Assembly: GCA_004026145.2 (NCBI GenBank)
Contig: CP034995.1
Span: 3,361,734-3,425,733, forward strand
Origin: Takifugu bimaculatus
Lineage: Eukaryota > Chordata > Actinopteri > Tetraodontiformes > Tetraodontidae
Length of the DNA stretch: 64,000 nucleotides
Direction: 5' to 3'
The notes under the pieces were generated by a model. It saw nothing but the letters and a program-made list of their open reading frames with translations. It was not told the DNA's origin and made no database searches. How positions within the stretch are numbered: the stretch's first letter is position 1; each line of letters opens with the position of its first letter. Shown here one piece after another: positions 23,650 through 35,301 of this stretch. The position numbers and the translations under genes were made by a program.

Positions 23650-25397
23650 GTATGCAGCTATGTTCAGGCATACAGGTACTATTAACATATATATGCTACA
23701 CTAGCTTCTACTGTACTATAAATACAAACTTACTGTAAGGGACGCACTCATACTGGATCTCAAGGTACTTGTATGTGCCAGGACAGGGGTCTGGGAAGAC
23801 ATCAACCCCCGCAACGACCACACACTGAGTCCTGTTGTTACACCTGCAGGTCAGGATGGATGGATGGATGGATGGATGACAGGATGAAACAAATGAGAAA
23901 GTGATTAACAGACAGGAAAGGGGAAGCAAAGGGCACTCCATTTGTCTAATCTGCCTCTTGCTGAATATTGATCAGCTCTTCTAGGAAAACACTGCTGAGT
24001 CCACAGCTAATGGTGTGTACGCACTCGGGCTGGAGAGACACATGCACACACGGATGACTCATAACATAGGGAGGCTAAGGTTCTTATTCCACATTAAAAG
24101 CACTGGAAGAAGACATTACTGATCACTTTAACAGCTTTAAAGTGTTGATACTGCCGGAAAAAGCACACAAATTCCATTACAGTATATCAAACTGTATTTA
24201 CCATTTAATTTCAGGGCAAAGACTGTACCACCCAAAGCATACACACCTCTGGGCCATAATCTTAAGTGCGTCGGGGAGGTAACACTGAGTGTTCTCCATT
24301 TGGAAGGGGTCTGCATCACAGATTTTGTCGTCAGTGCGTCCATAGTTGGCGGTCTCCACCATGACCACATCACTTCCTGGGCAACGGAGCTCTATGGGGT
24401 AACCTTCACATGCCAGTTCCCTGCGGAGAAGCCCGAAAGGCATGGCGGCACGCGACATTGCTGCGAATTAAGAGAGGAGGAGGGTGAGGACGGGAGTGGT
24501 TGAAACATTTAAAAAAAACAGCAATCGTTGGGTTGGTGGTGAATAGCTTGGTTTAAGTCATGTCAGTTTTAACCTGGAGGTGAGAGGTCATGAAAGCTGG
24601 CCAGTTAAGTTATTAGCTCATACATCAGTCTGTGGCACTATACACCATTTGACAAGTGTATTATCTCTCCCGCAAAGGAAGCTTGTCCCATCTCTCACCT
24701 TTGCCATATTAATCCACATAAAACCAGGCTTACTGGAGAAAAATCACATTACCATACCTTAATCTGGTTGTTCAGCTGCGTATTTGGAAAATCTCAACAA
24801 GGTTTTGTTGTGTTTGCATGAGGACTAAACAGAAAGCACCATGTGCTACTAGAACACGGAGCTTGGCGCCACACTGACACAGTCTCCTGCTGAGCTTTTA
24901 CTCAGAAACAGGTTTGTCGAAATATTATTTATTGAATCATTCCAAAGAAAGGTCCCTGTTAACAATGACGTTTATTCCAAATGAGAAAAGGAGAGCGAAT
25001 ACGCTGAGGTCATGTATTGTCTCAGATGTTCTACATGTGCCGCAACTGCGCTCTGAAGACTGATGAAATAAGCTGTTGTTCATTTTCTCCAGTGTCATCT
25101 GGCCGCCATCCCACTCAGCGCAGCTGCTTTTAATTTTGGGTCAACACTCAGCAAAATGTCAGAGCGCCATCATGTCGCCGCGTGCGCCAGTTTAACCATT
25201 AAGACAGACGGATAAACGACAGTCAGTGATTTAACAGCCTGGGCGCCACGTCAAGGACTCGTGACTTTCACACAGGACAGCAAAGGGCCCGGGTGGGGCC
25301 AACGATTCACCTGGCTGTGATGCTCACCTTGGCTGGAGGGGGCAATGTAAGACAGAGTAAGAGCGCACACCCCCAGGAACCACAGTGGCACGGCCAT
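12391..25397 (-). CDS. adgrl1: Latrophilin-1, adhesion G-protein-coupled receptor L1
   Basis: Exons (minus strand): 25397-25328 signal peptide; 24460-24247 and 23843-23734 galactose-type lectin; 21458-21251, 20664-20400 and 20299-19960 olfactomedin domain; 19852-19586 Thr/Pro-rich stalk; 18945-18842 HRM; 18728-18543, 18463-18425, 18347-18167, 18074-17952, 17865-17648 and 17568-17395 GAIN and GPS; 17095-16883, 16789-16569, 16489-16423, 16343-16255 and 15663-15495 seven-helix region; 15414-about 15291, about 15174-15079, 15008-14898 and 14319-12391 cytoplasmic tail. The GPS reads CNHLS, with cleavage expected between Leu and Ser to give two non-covalent subunits. The protein ends VTSL, a class I PDZ ligand that binds SHANK in mammals. 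Family role: presynaptic adhesion receptor binding teneurins and FLRTs. The tail is unusually long, making the protein about 1,835 residues against about 1,470 in human. Two tail junctions are uncertain (see findings). Whether it is the a or b teleost paralogue is undecided. Confidence 0.92.
12586..12831 (-). repeat. adgrl1: SSPP-rich degenerate coding repeat in adgrl1 tail
   Basis: A run of imperfect 10-12-residue units, S-S-P-P-x-x-x-Y/F-x-R, extends over about 80 residues and ends in SYPDSSPEGP. That last string is shared with mammalian latrophilin-1, which marks the homologous end point. The region is proline- and serine-rich with many S-P sites. Confidence 0.7.
12955..13450 (-). repeat. 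adgrl1: Coding tandem repeat of about 72 bp (W-R-G-G repeat) in adgrl1 tail
   Basis: Within the terminal adgrl1 exon, seven tryptophan-centred units recur at spacings of 23, 24, 24, 24, 20 and 19 residues. The first five are the most regular. The shared pattern is MDxWRGGMExxxxEPFL, followed by basic residues. The units are highly charged and hydrophilic, so disorder is likely. They sit between the conserved EEPLL motif and the SSPP-rich segment. Confidence 0.85.
17199..17273 (+). repeat. (GT)n microsatellite in adgrl1 intron
   Basis: An uninterrupted TG dinucleotide tract of about 75 bp lies in the intron between the GPS exon and the first transmembrane exon. Confidence 0.95.
21470..23150 (+). 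repeat. Purine-rich, strand-asymmetric intronic tract
   Basis: In the adgrl1 intron between the lectin and olfactomedin exons, much of the plus strand is strongly purine-biased (GAAAGA, GAGAGG, AAGAAAG runs, especially 21480-21670, 22140-22250, 22650-22940 and 22990-23140). The transcribed strand therefore gives polypyrimidine RNA. Interruptions occur, so it is a composite of simple repeats. Confidence 0.65.
23610..23645 (+). repeat. (GT)n microsatellite
   Basis: A TG dinucleotide run of about 35 bp in an adgrl1 intron, about 90 bp downstream (plus strand lower side) of the second lectin exon's donor at 23733. Confidence 0.9.
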
Positions 25398-25846
25398 ACT
25401 GGGAGGGAAGAATTAGGACGTCGCACCAGCAGCCGCGATAGAAGAGCCTGGAAGGCAAGCAGCGAAAGCAAGAATGAAGAAATGCATCGATTGAATGCGT
25501 TTGGCGGTTTGAGCGCGAGCGGGCGCTCGCCGGGTGGGTGATGGATGGTCGTCAACACATTCTGACAATGAAAGAGTGCATCAGAGAAAAGCCATCAGGA
25601 GGAGGGGGGGATAGAGACAGGCCAGGAGCAGCAGATAACAACTGAGCAATTGCAATTGCAGCAAAACTCCCCTCCATCGTCTGTTTCCATGGTGATACCA
25701 CAGTGCAGCCGGAGAGAGAGGGAGGAGACACATCAGGTGTGCGTCTGTGTTTGCGAGTAAAACAGCGCTACGTGTTTTAAATCCGGAATTAGCTTCGAGC
25801 GACGGTGGCCGCTGACCCATAAAAGTCTTAATCTTTCTATTCACAG

Positions 25847-25848
<2 letters not shown>

Positions 25849-25890
<42 letters not shown>
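25849..25890 (+). repeat. (GA)n microsatellite
   Basis: An uninterrupted AG run of about 42 bp lies about 450 bp upstream of the adgrl1 start codon. Confidence 0.95.
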
Positions 25891-25895
<5 letters not shown>

Positions 25896-26115
25896 AAGGG
25901 AGGGAGGAGGGTTCTTTATGAGTAATGTTAAATATATTCGAGCGTGTTAGCAGAGGACCAAACGAGACAGAGTCACTGGAGAACAACAGTAAATGACTCA
26001 ATACAACAGGCTGACCTGTTGGCGCTGGTCAGAACGGATGACATAGTCGTCTCGTGTTTATGGCTCCAGTTTAGCAATCCAGTCTGCTGCTGTGTGTACG
26101 TGATCCCCAACCATG

Positions 26116-26117
<2 letters not shown>

Positions 26118-26151
<34 letters not shown>

Positions 26152-26312
26152 AGCGTGTGCGTGTGCATGCAGATGTGTGCCTGCATGTGTTTATTCACAA
26201 CTTGCTTTCCTCTCCATCTTCCTGTTAGGTAATAGTGGCAGACAGATTTAGGTCACTTCTCAACAAATGTCCAACATGCACTCATTTGTGCTTATACAGT
26301 GCTTGTGCACAC

Positions 26313-26343
<31 letters not shown>

Positions 26344-26447
26344 GAATGAGGATTTTTCCATTACACACAGATGTGCACACATGAACAAAAACCGTCTGAT
26401 CTCATCTGATGGCAGAATGTTCTTTGCCTTACAACTTCCCATCCCTC

Positions 26448-26479
<32 letters not shown>

Positions 26480-26490
26480 CACACACACAC
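26118..26490. repeat. Cluster of (GT)n and (AC)n microsatellites
   Basis: A GT tract at 26118-26150 is followed by AC tracts at 26307-26342 and 26450-26490. The GT and AC tracts are complementary and could pair in a transcript or single strand. Confidence 0.9.
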
Positions 26491-27780
26491 CCTAAAGTGT
26501 TGATACAGAGTAAGTGGAGCAAGGACACTGATGGGCCCTGACAAAGCCACACACAGTCCTCCTGCTCTCAGCACTACTCGCCTGCCTACAACCAAAATCT
26601 AGCCCCAGGCCTCTGACCGGCCTACTTGGATGAAAAGCACTTCCTTAGATTGTGTGATTCTTGGCCCTGAGGCGAAACGCATTTAACGCACACAGACACG
26701 TGTAAATGTAAATCCAGTATTAACAATGAGTATAAATTTATTTGTGTGCCTAACAGTGTTAATATCCATACCCTGTGTGTGTGTGTGTGGTGTGTGTGTG
26801 GTGTGTGTGCTACAGTTGCCTGCGGGTGGATGAGTACAAAGGCTGTACTGAGAAAATAATCATCTCGAGGTTTGTTCATAGACTGGAATGTTTATAATAA
26901 CCAGATAGCTGATAAAGTTTAAAGCTCCAGACAATATTAAAGAGCCCTCCGCTCCCTTCCATCCCTTTCGGACCCTTGCAGATGGCTGAGGCCTCCGTGC
27001 CTGAACTGCCACCACTTACATGGTTTTAGAGCCGTTGCGTTTGTCTGGCTGATGTGAGACGTTGGGGAATGGAGGTGTTGAACCCTGTCAATCATTTGGG
27101 TGGTTGCAGGCAGGAAATGCAGGCACAGCTCAGTGCGGCGTTACCCAGCCTCTGAGTTCTGTAGGATTTATCATGATCCTGTTTCAAAATCTAGGTTTTC
27201 AAAGCCGTCCTACGTTCTATGATTGTGCCCAAACAGATTTGCTTTGACTGTGGGAAGGCTGAATAAACGCGCTGGATTTCTTTACATATTTCTCAAGATT
27301 CTCACAAGCTGCTCTTTAGGTTATAAAGACGAAAAAGGGTTCTTCTCAGTGCATTACAGAATTTATTGCAGCTATTTTTTTCCTGCTCTTTGAGTCAGCC
27401 AGCCACTTTTCCTTTGTCCTGCTTCACTGTTTACCACAAATGATAGGACCGCATCGATGAGGAGGAGGAATTTCTCCTGAAAGGCTCACATAAATAAAAT
27501 ACTGTCTGCTAATTAAATGCAGATGAAGACCTACTTAAATGACCTCCGAATGCTGCCTGCATCGTAACACAAGTCACCTTATGGCCTTTTTATTCGTATT
27601 TGTTCAGGTCATCTGGACCAATGACCACCTCATCTACTGCATCTGTACCATGATTACTGATTACGTGTAAATGCTGCTTCTCCTTCACCCCTATCCTTGT
27701 TAAACTATGTGGGGGGGGGGTTGTATGGTCTCTCCAGGTCTGCGTGGCTGATGGTGCGAATGTTATCCCCTATATTAGAG

Positions 27781-27880
27781 CTGTGATGAGCTGGCAACTG
27801 GCTACTTGTCCAGGGTGTACCACCCCTCCCCACAGGTGATTAAAGCGATAAAGTGGGAGAAGACGGACAGATGGAAGACA
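27781..27880. repeat. Fish non-LTR retrotransposon tail fragment
   Basis: The string with GTGATGAGCTGGCAACT, followed by TTGTCCAGGGTGTACC, matches the widespread teleost SINE/LINE tail consensus recalled from family knowledge. The same motif recurs inside a C3 intron at about 55810-55850. Confidence 0.5.
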
Positions 27881-30389
27881 ACATGAAATCCTGTTTGAGC
27901 TAGGTTCCATAGGTTACTTGTGCAGCGTCTCCGGTTGAACAACGTTGCAGGAGGATGGAGGCTGTGACGACTGAAACGGGAGAGGCTGCGTGTAGCTGCT
28001 GTCATGGTTTCCACTCAGGCGACAGAGGTATCACGCATCTAATCTGTTTTCCTAATCAACAGGAATCCACTTCAGGTCTCCTTCAGAGATCAGGGACTGT
28101 TCATTTTGATGCATTCGGACTTGTCCTTATGTAATTAAGCTCTACATGGTTTCACAATCAAACCTCGCATTGCAGTCGGAGGAGTCAGCACTCAAACCCG
28201 CAATCATCCTAATATATAATTAAGTCTTGATTAAACTACTAATTGTTATTAGATTACAATCACCTACTGCGGTTTTATTCATTTTCAAAGGAAATATGAG
28301 TGATTTCGTCGGTCAGATTCAAAATGATACGTTGTTGAGAATACCGCGGATGACGCGGAGCATCGCGTCCCACCGTCCTCTTTTCAGCTGAACACCTGCA
28401 GCCTCACATTTACTGAAACCCTCCTCTGTCATTAAGTCAGGTTTCAGTTAATTACGGGCCTGGAGATGCTGTGTTAGTATGTTGGAGAGCAAACACGGTG
28501 ACAGGCGACAGTGTGTTTTCTTTTAATCACTGCAATAACCCAAAACAGACATCCCAGGATGTTCTTTGTTTATATCAGCGATTTTACAATAATGTCATTG
28601 TATATCTTTACATTAACGACCTCAGCGGAAATTAGCATTGTCTGCTTTTACACCTGCACTTATTTAAGTTTGCTTGCCTGCAGAATCTGTTAGACGGAGG
28701 CCATCTCAGCGCCCAGACGTGGACCGAGAGGCTGCCGACCCCGAGGTGTGACGAGAGGTCACGGCTGCATAAAGCGGCTTGTGGTTCTTCATCAGTGGTG
28801 CGGAGCGTCGGTGCTCAAACAGCAGCTTTTGTTTGCCTGTTCAACAGGCTTTGCCACAGCCAACATGAGATGAAGGCATACATCTGTGAATTCCAGCCAT
28901 GTCAACTCAAACACGCCTTGCGGTTATTTTCACAGGCTCGCAGTGCACGTTTGCACATTAAAACACCCCATCTGGGTTCCAAATACTCTGCAGTGATGCA
29001 ACAGTAATTGATGCACCTGGTATAAGAAGACAGCCAAATTCTATCTAATAAAACTATTCAGCTTGATCAACAGCCCAATCTATCTCCTTCATCAAAGATC
29101 ATCAGTCGCCAAATACAAATAATACAGGAAACAGTGTTTGCAAGGAAATCTGTTCATTTTCAGCGCCTTTTGCTCCCTCAGGGTGCATTTAAATAATTTC
29201 TAAAGAGTACAAAAAACAAAAATCTCATCAGAATGTCACATTCGCTTTATATAAAATGTGTATTTGATGTCACCTTGAGTTGAGGAACAACATTTTTAAA
29301 TCCCTTTTATTTATGGGCTCATAGAGAGCATTTAATTACTAAATAATGGCTCCATCTCAAATGAGGAAGGACGATAGCTGCAGCATGATCAAGTGAAATA
29401 GCAGCCAATGTTAATCGGCTGTATTATTATTACACTTATATCTGCTTGCCGTGTAAAATGCTCACAGCACAAACACTCGCCGACTCTTTGTGTCTGACTG
29501 ATGCAAAAAGACATAATAGGAACCTGTACAAGCTGGTCCGAACTGCAAAGCCAGGCACAGGTGGACATCTATCAGCCTGCGTTAGGGTGACAAGAATCGC
29601 TCTAAAACGTCCTGTAAAACTGTTGAAAATGTAAAATCAATGAGGTAAAATTAAACAAATAAAACAATCTTTACACATATTGAATGCCAGAATGGCTAGT
29701 CTGCGGCTGCATTTCGTGACTGAGCTGTTTCTTACTCCATCTTTTCTACATTTATCTTCCCCCCCCTGCCTGTCTACATTTCTCTTCTTCACAGTCCCTC
29801 CTCCCTCTTCCTCCTCCTCTTCATCACGCCTGCCTGGGCTCCTCCACTGACCCAGTCCTCTCATCCCCCCTCTCTGAAATATTGATAATAGTCCCTCAAT
29901 CGCTTTCTCGCTCTGTCTTATATGTGGTGAATCAGCAAACCAGCCCGATAACCATTCACAGCAATCAGACACGTCGTGTATGTTGGCGTGCGTGTGTGCG
30001 TGTGCGTTCACTGCAGCGCACCATACGCTGCAATGAAGGTATGTGGCAGTGGACAGAATTCAGAAGGACCCTTCTGGTGGGGCCAACATGTGACACGATG
30101 GCCCTCTTTACCTTCACTGCTTGGAGGCCCTGAGGAGCATAATCACGTGGGCATTAATATTTCACACGCACTCGTGCCTGACAGACTCCCCACACTACTA
30201 CTGACCCAGCTCTAATGGCAGCCAAGAGCAGTAAGGCCCTGCACATCAGCGCATCAGATCCCTGTCCCTCGCTGATCAAATGGCCTCTGACAGCGGGGGG
30301 AAGGTGGGGGCGAGAGAGATAGAGAGAGAGAGGAAGGCAGAGAGAGAGAGAGAGAGAATCCTCATAGCCTACATCCATATCTTACCGTC

Positions 30390-31290
30390 AATCCTCCGCT
30401 TTCCCTCCTCCACGCTCAATGCGTCTCCCGCATCTTCCGCGCCCTCCTCACGCCCTTCCGCCTGCTCTGCTCCGCCCGATGCATGAAACAAATCAAATAT
30501 TCTGTGGGGATAACCGCAGTACCTGCTGGGCTATAAGGGAGCCATTAGCGCGATGTGTCCAACAACTGGGACTGGGCGTCCCCCGCCCTCCCCTCTGATC
30601 AGTGTACCGTGCGTACCTCACACCCTCCCCTCCGTCCAGCCGAGGCTCGCTGTCTGTCCCCGCTGTGTTGTGTGACTGTGCGTCACGTTGGTATCATAAT
30701 TCCCACGGGTTTCATGCCCACAGATGGCGCGGGCTGCAGGCCTCGCAGCTCCGATGGGTGAAAGGAAAGGGAAAAATACACGACGATCACGCGCAAAAAC
30801 AACAATTAGGGCGCAAACGAACGCGACGCTGGCTGCTCCGCGTCTGTCCGCCGATGACCACCGCGCATCGAGCCCGGGCGTCGTCTGTCACCGCTGAGCA
30901 TGGATTTTTTTTTTCTCTCTCCCACCCCGATGTTACATCCTTGCGTTGAACGGGAAACCGCGTCGACGGCAGCAGCTGCTTTGCATATCCTTGGAGAAAC
31001 GTGAAGAGACGCAACAGCACATCAGGGTGGATGCGGAGATGTATCCGGCTTTTCAATAATGTTTTTAAAGGCCGATAAAGGATGCGGAGGAAAAAAATTA
31101 AAAAAAATCTGCAGCTGCACGACCAAGAAAGGGATTTTTTGTGCTCTTAGCCTCGCCTTGCATCCGTTCTTCTCTCTCCTCTTCTCTCTCTCTCCCCCAC
31201 ACTGGTCCGCTTGTTGCGCGTACTGCACCCGGGAGCGCGCCTCCGCCTCCGTGTGCGCGCCAGGACGCGTGTAGACGCAGAGGGAGACGC
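30390..31290 (-). promoter_or_regulatory. CpG-rich block, candidate adgrl1 promoter
   Basis: This is the most CpG-dense stretch between the adgrl1 start codon and the nxnl1 pair, especially 30790-30970 and 31200-31290, and it has no protein-coding exon. Latrophilin genes commonly have a remote non-coding first exon. Placement as the adgrl1 promoter is inference from orientation and composition alone; it could serve an unannotated transcript. Confidence 0.3.
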
Positions 31291-32187
31291 AGTTTTATGA
31301 GTGATCCAAAGAGGGGAGGATTCGTTCTTTATGGCAGAGCAGCTCTTGAGAGCGAGACTGAAGGGAGAGTTTCTGCAGTGGCGTTCAGATGTTGTTTAGG
31401 TGTTGTGTGCGCACAATCATGCAGGCACACACGCACTGCCACGCACGCACGCACGCTCACCTTCATTAAAGCCCTGTGCGTATGGAGGGCCGTGAGGCGG
31501 CATTGTCATTGTCAGTCGAGGTCGGGTTGTAATCAATCCTACGTGCCTCCACTACAGCTGATGTTGGTCTGGTTTGATCAGCTCTACAAACACTCTTTTG
31601 TCCTCCCGGCTGCCATTTTACTGTTACAATGAGGAAAAGACACCCTTTTCATGTCTGCATCTCAGGTTCAATAAGGCAGCATTGGGCTCAAAGGTCAGCA
31701 GAAGATGAGCAGGAGAACCTACTTAAGCGCCAAGCAATGCGGGAGCTGTTCAGATGGGCGTATAAATGCTGGCACCTGTGCACTTTCCACGTGAGCAGGC
31801 GTGCAACAGTGTGAGCAAGTCGATGGAAATCAGTGATTAGCAGGGAAGTCGGCTCTTGGCTCTGAATGGCAGTGATTGCTTCGTGTGTGTTTCATGAAGC
31901 GCAGCCAGACGTCATAAACACTGCTTCCGTTTCCAGGCTGCTAACTTCAGATCGGGCTTTTGATTGCATCTTTTTTTTAAAAAGAAGGGGGAAAAAAAAC
32001 AGCAACAAACACAAACAACTGCTGGGTTGATTTCAGAGCGGTGATGTTGAGATGATTGGAGCGATCCCCTGGTGCTGTAAAGCAGGGTTTGCTTGGATGT
32101 CTGAGAACGCTCTGATGCCGAGATCACATCGTTGGTCGTGTCATTGCCTGATTACAGGGTTCTTCTGAACATGTTTGCTGCTCACCA
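31291..32187. other. Intergenic, no gene recognised
   Basis: No exon is supported on either strand. The portion next to 32188 is expected to be the 3' UTR of the minus-strand nxnl1 copy. Confidence 0.4.
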
Positions 32188-33382
32188 TCAAAACGGCATG
32201 CCCCCTCCCCCTTCTCCTCCTCTGTCGACCTCTGCGTCCCCGCGCCTTCCTTTGTTCGTCTTTTTTCTCCGCTCGTCTTCGACCTTGTACTTCAGCCTCC
32301 TCACGGGGTCGCTCCAGCTGCGCGAGGACGTCTGCTCAAAGTCCTCGCCGATCATGAAGTTTCGGTCGATGAGCTCCGCAGCTTCCTGCCAGTTGCGGTA
32401 GCAGTCCGGCCCCAAGCGGAGGATCTCCTCCACGGCGTTGGGGGCGAGGACCGAGCAGTCGGGACGCAGTACCACCACCGTGGGCAGCTCCTCCACATGA
32501 AACATGGCCTCCAGCTCCCTGTAGACATCCCATCAGTTATTCTCAAAGTAAACCAAGGTGGTCATCAACCCTGTCCTGCACCTGCTTTCACCTAGAATCC
32601 CACACTGTATCTGAAACAACCCCCTATACACTACATAGCACTCAATAAAGTCCCCTATATAGGGCACTCAATTTATCATAATATGCAATTGCATTATGGG
32701 ATAACGCTAATGCTCCCTAACTAAGCAATCATCCCGTGGTCTTTTTAACAGTGCTGATGTCGATCTCGAACGTAATTATGAGACGCTATGATGCAGTTTT
32801 AGCACCATGACTTGTGTTCAGTGAGTGCACCCTATGAGTAGGGAACAGGGAACAATCCTGCCCCACTTTCCTTTGTCAAATCAAAACCCTGACCCTGGTA
32901 GGACAGAAAACCTGGCTGGATTATGAGCCTCGTAGGGCTGGATGACCCTTGAACTAAACCACACACCTCCTGAAGGGGTCCTCAAAGGCCAGGAACAGGC
33001 ACTTCTTGGGCAGCTCTTTAAGAAAGCTGCCTAGCTGTTCCTCAGTCTCGTCCATGCTGATGGATAAAAGATAAAAGAAGGTTTCAATATTGGTTCCTCG
33101 GGTTTTCTACACAAAAGAGCTAAACTGTGCAAAGTGTGTGCGATACCTAATGTAGAGCAGGACCAGCTGAGCAGAGCGATCCACGTAGGCTTCATCAGTC
33201 AGCTGTTTGAAGAAGCTGGAGAGTTTGGGAGCGAAGAGCTGGCAGCTCTCGCTCGTGACACACCCAAAGAAGAGCAGCAGGATCCGGTTCTGCAGGCGTG
33301 CCACGATCTCCCGTTCCGTGTCCAGCTCATCCTGGTCCGTGTTGTTCTTCAGCAGGACCCGGTCGATGAACAGATCCACCAT
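32188..33382 (-). CDS. nxnl1: Nucleoredoxin-like 1 paralogue A, altered redox motif
   Basis: This is a complete three-exon gene of 218 residues: exons 33382-33147, 33056-32967 and 32518-32188. The start MVDLFIDRVLLKNNTDQDEL and the LLLFFG strand match the thioredoxin-like fold of NXNL1, the source of rod-derived cone viability factor, made by photoreceptors. Where NXNL1 has C-x-x-C after LLFFGxxx, this copy reads SESC, so the first catalytic cysteine is Ser. A new Cys sits three residues upstream, directly after FFG. The rest of the fold is kept (LPTVVVLRPDCSVL, then NWQEAAELIDRNF). It lies in tandem with paralogue B (36319-35302), with the same exon structure (236-bp and 90-bp first exons). 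Exon 2 runs to position 32967; reading on into intron 2 gives a 112-residue short form. Redox activity is doubtful; a role independent of catalysis remains possible. Confidence 0.88.
32590..32870. mobile_element. Possible MITE in nxnl1 paralogue A intron 2
   Basis: The left part (CTATACACTACATAG, CTATATAGGGCACT) and the right part (GTGCACCCTATGAGTAGGG) look like degenerate inverted ends around a short AT-rich body with no coding frame. The resemblance to common vertebrate CACTA(T)AGGG-ended miniature elements is from memory. No clear target duplication was found. Confidence 0.35.
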
Positions 33383-33802
33383 GCCAGAAGGAGCGTCGGA
33401 AAGGGAGATTTATGTCAATGACCAGTCTGGAGAGAAGGTGGAGAACATTTGCAAAGTTTTCTGTGGAAATCAGAGTGTCGTGATGAGCACAGCTTACAGA
33501 CGTTCAGAGCTCTGGTGAAGCACCCAGGCCCAATGAGCTGGCAGTTTAATCGGATAATCCTCACAGTTGCTTACCTCTTATAAATATTATCTCCCGGAAG
33601 CCACAGCTCCAAAGAGAACTGTCGAGGAAATATCCCCAACTTTGATTGCTTTTTTTCGCCCCTTCAGCTCCTTCTGGGTCGTTCTCCCACCGGTTCCTGG
33701 CCTGTCAGTTCATATCACAATCAATCATTGACTGTGCCGGCTTCGTTCATCGTGATGGCAGCTCGCTCCCTTGTGTCCCCCGCTCCACCTCCCTCCCTCG
33801 TC

Positions 33803-33837
<35 letters not shown>

Positions 33838-35301
33838 CAACAGTATAGACATTAAAGTGTCTTAGATGCGCTTCATAAAAGAAACACAATGACCTTACAT
33901 GAGTGTCCTTTATTCTCCAGGATTGGGACAATAGTCAATGAGAAGTCACTATCTATTGGTTTAAAACTCTTTTTTGAATATTTCACTCCGCCTTAACAAC
34001 TACTGCTGTCACAACAAACTTTTCTTTTTAAAGTGGATTCAAGTGCGTTATTGATTTATTTTCTACACTTAATCAATGTATCATTTGGATTTCTCCACCA
34101 CTGCAGCCGCTGCTGCTGTTTAACCAACTATTTAGGAGTGAATAACTTGTGGAAATAGTCTGGACTAAAAGGGATAGAGGAGATGGACATGGTGGTATGA
34201 GCTAATGGAGCTCACAGGCTAGCTCTCATGAAGCTCCGTATATGCTGAGGTTTTTTTAAAGTATCTTTTAAAAGCTGTAATTAAAGCACACCCTTAAAAC
34301 ATTGAGTTAAAGGCTATCAAAGGGCGTGACTTCTTTCTCTTTGTATCAGCATTTAGCATTGTTGCTCTGTTAGCGATGCTAACAGTGTCTGAGCACAGTG
34401 GCTCATTTGCTGGGAGACCTCGTCTGACCCTATTGTTACATTATTGTTTCATGGGAATGTAAGATGTAAAAAACTAAACTAAAAACTAAAACGCAGAATG
34501 AGGTCCCTTTGCATTATTTTATATTTGCATATCAATCAATATAAATAACTTTTGAAGTGAATGTCACTTTGACAGTCTTCTGCCGGTGGTTCAAGCTCTC
34601 ATTGTTGGGGTCCAGGGTGGTGTCTGGTTTTTTCCTCCAGGGGGTGTAGGGGAGCTTCATTGCCTACAGCTGGCACTGTGGGTAGGAGCGCCTGCCCATT
34701 GGGGCCGGAGTGTCTTGGTGTTTCTGTTGCTGTCCTGTTTGTTTCCCGGCACGCTCAAGGACTCCATGCCGTTCTGCTGGACCGATGAGCGTGCCGTGCC
34801 CGGTTCCAGGGTTCTCTGCAGTCCCGGAGGACTGCTTCTGGTCTGAGGACTCTCTGTTGGACCCCATGAAGTGCGGATCCCACTTCTGAGGTACCAGTAG
34901 TTCAGGAGGAGTGTTTGGCTTTGTGTTGCTGCCCCCGAAATAAAACTCATTTGGACCCTCGTACCACCGTGTTCTGGTCTGCTCTCGTGTCCTCTCTAAA
35001 GTCCATACCGTAACACCCATCATCTATATATCTAGAAATCATTAAGGTTAAGGAAAATAGTTAAAAGTGCACTTATTTTAAAAAAATGTTATGATAATAG
35101 TTAATAATAATATTTGCTGTGACAGCTGTTTAATAATAATAGCTAATGATGTTTAATGTGATCGCTATGTTGTACTGTAAAACCAGTAGATCTCAGGCTA
35201 CATTTGTGCCTGACATGATGGATTTCTGAGGGTTGAAATGATGATGACACCAGAGGTTTATATGCAGTTTGCTTCTTCCTGTAAATTTGTTGCTTTTTCC
35301 T
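33383..35301. other. Spacer between the two nxnl1 paralogues
   Basis: No exon is seen. This spacer holds the upstream flank of paralogue A, with one TAATCC (CRX/OTX-type) hexamer at 33555-33560, a (GT)n run at 33805-33836, and an unassigned GC-richer stretch at about 34570-35015. That stretch contains an AATAAA and ends ..GTAACA, like a solo LTR, but no matching start or duplication could be fixed. Confidence 0.4.
33805..33836 (+). repeat. (GT)n microsatellite
   Basis: An uninterrupted TG run of about 31 bp in the spacer between nxnl1 copies. Confidence 0.9.

Larger units (their letters stand above)
25398..30389. other. Region upstream of adgrl1 coding start, simple repeats, no gene recognised
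   Basis: No protein-coding exon is supported. The stretch may hold 5' non-coding exons of adgrl1. It contains (GA)n at 25849-25890, (GT)n at 26118-26150, (AC)n at 26307-26342 and 26450-26490, a G-homopolymer near 27712-27720, and a fish retrotransposon-tail fragment at about 27781-27880. The many open frames over the dinucleotide runs are artefacts of repeats. Confidence 0.45.

Noticed and set aside
26260..26595. 111-codon minus-strand frame with Cys-Val runs
   Set aside because: Same cause: AC/GT microsatellites.
34388..34405. GCACAGTGGCTC, resembling the miR-27 core
   Set aside because: Only about ten bases match, and no foldback precursor or neighbouring miR-23/miR-24 sequence is present.
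34570..35015. Possible solo LTR ending GTAACA with an internal AATAAA
   Set aside because: No matching left end or target duplication could be fixed, so it is not listed as an element.
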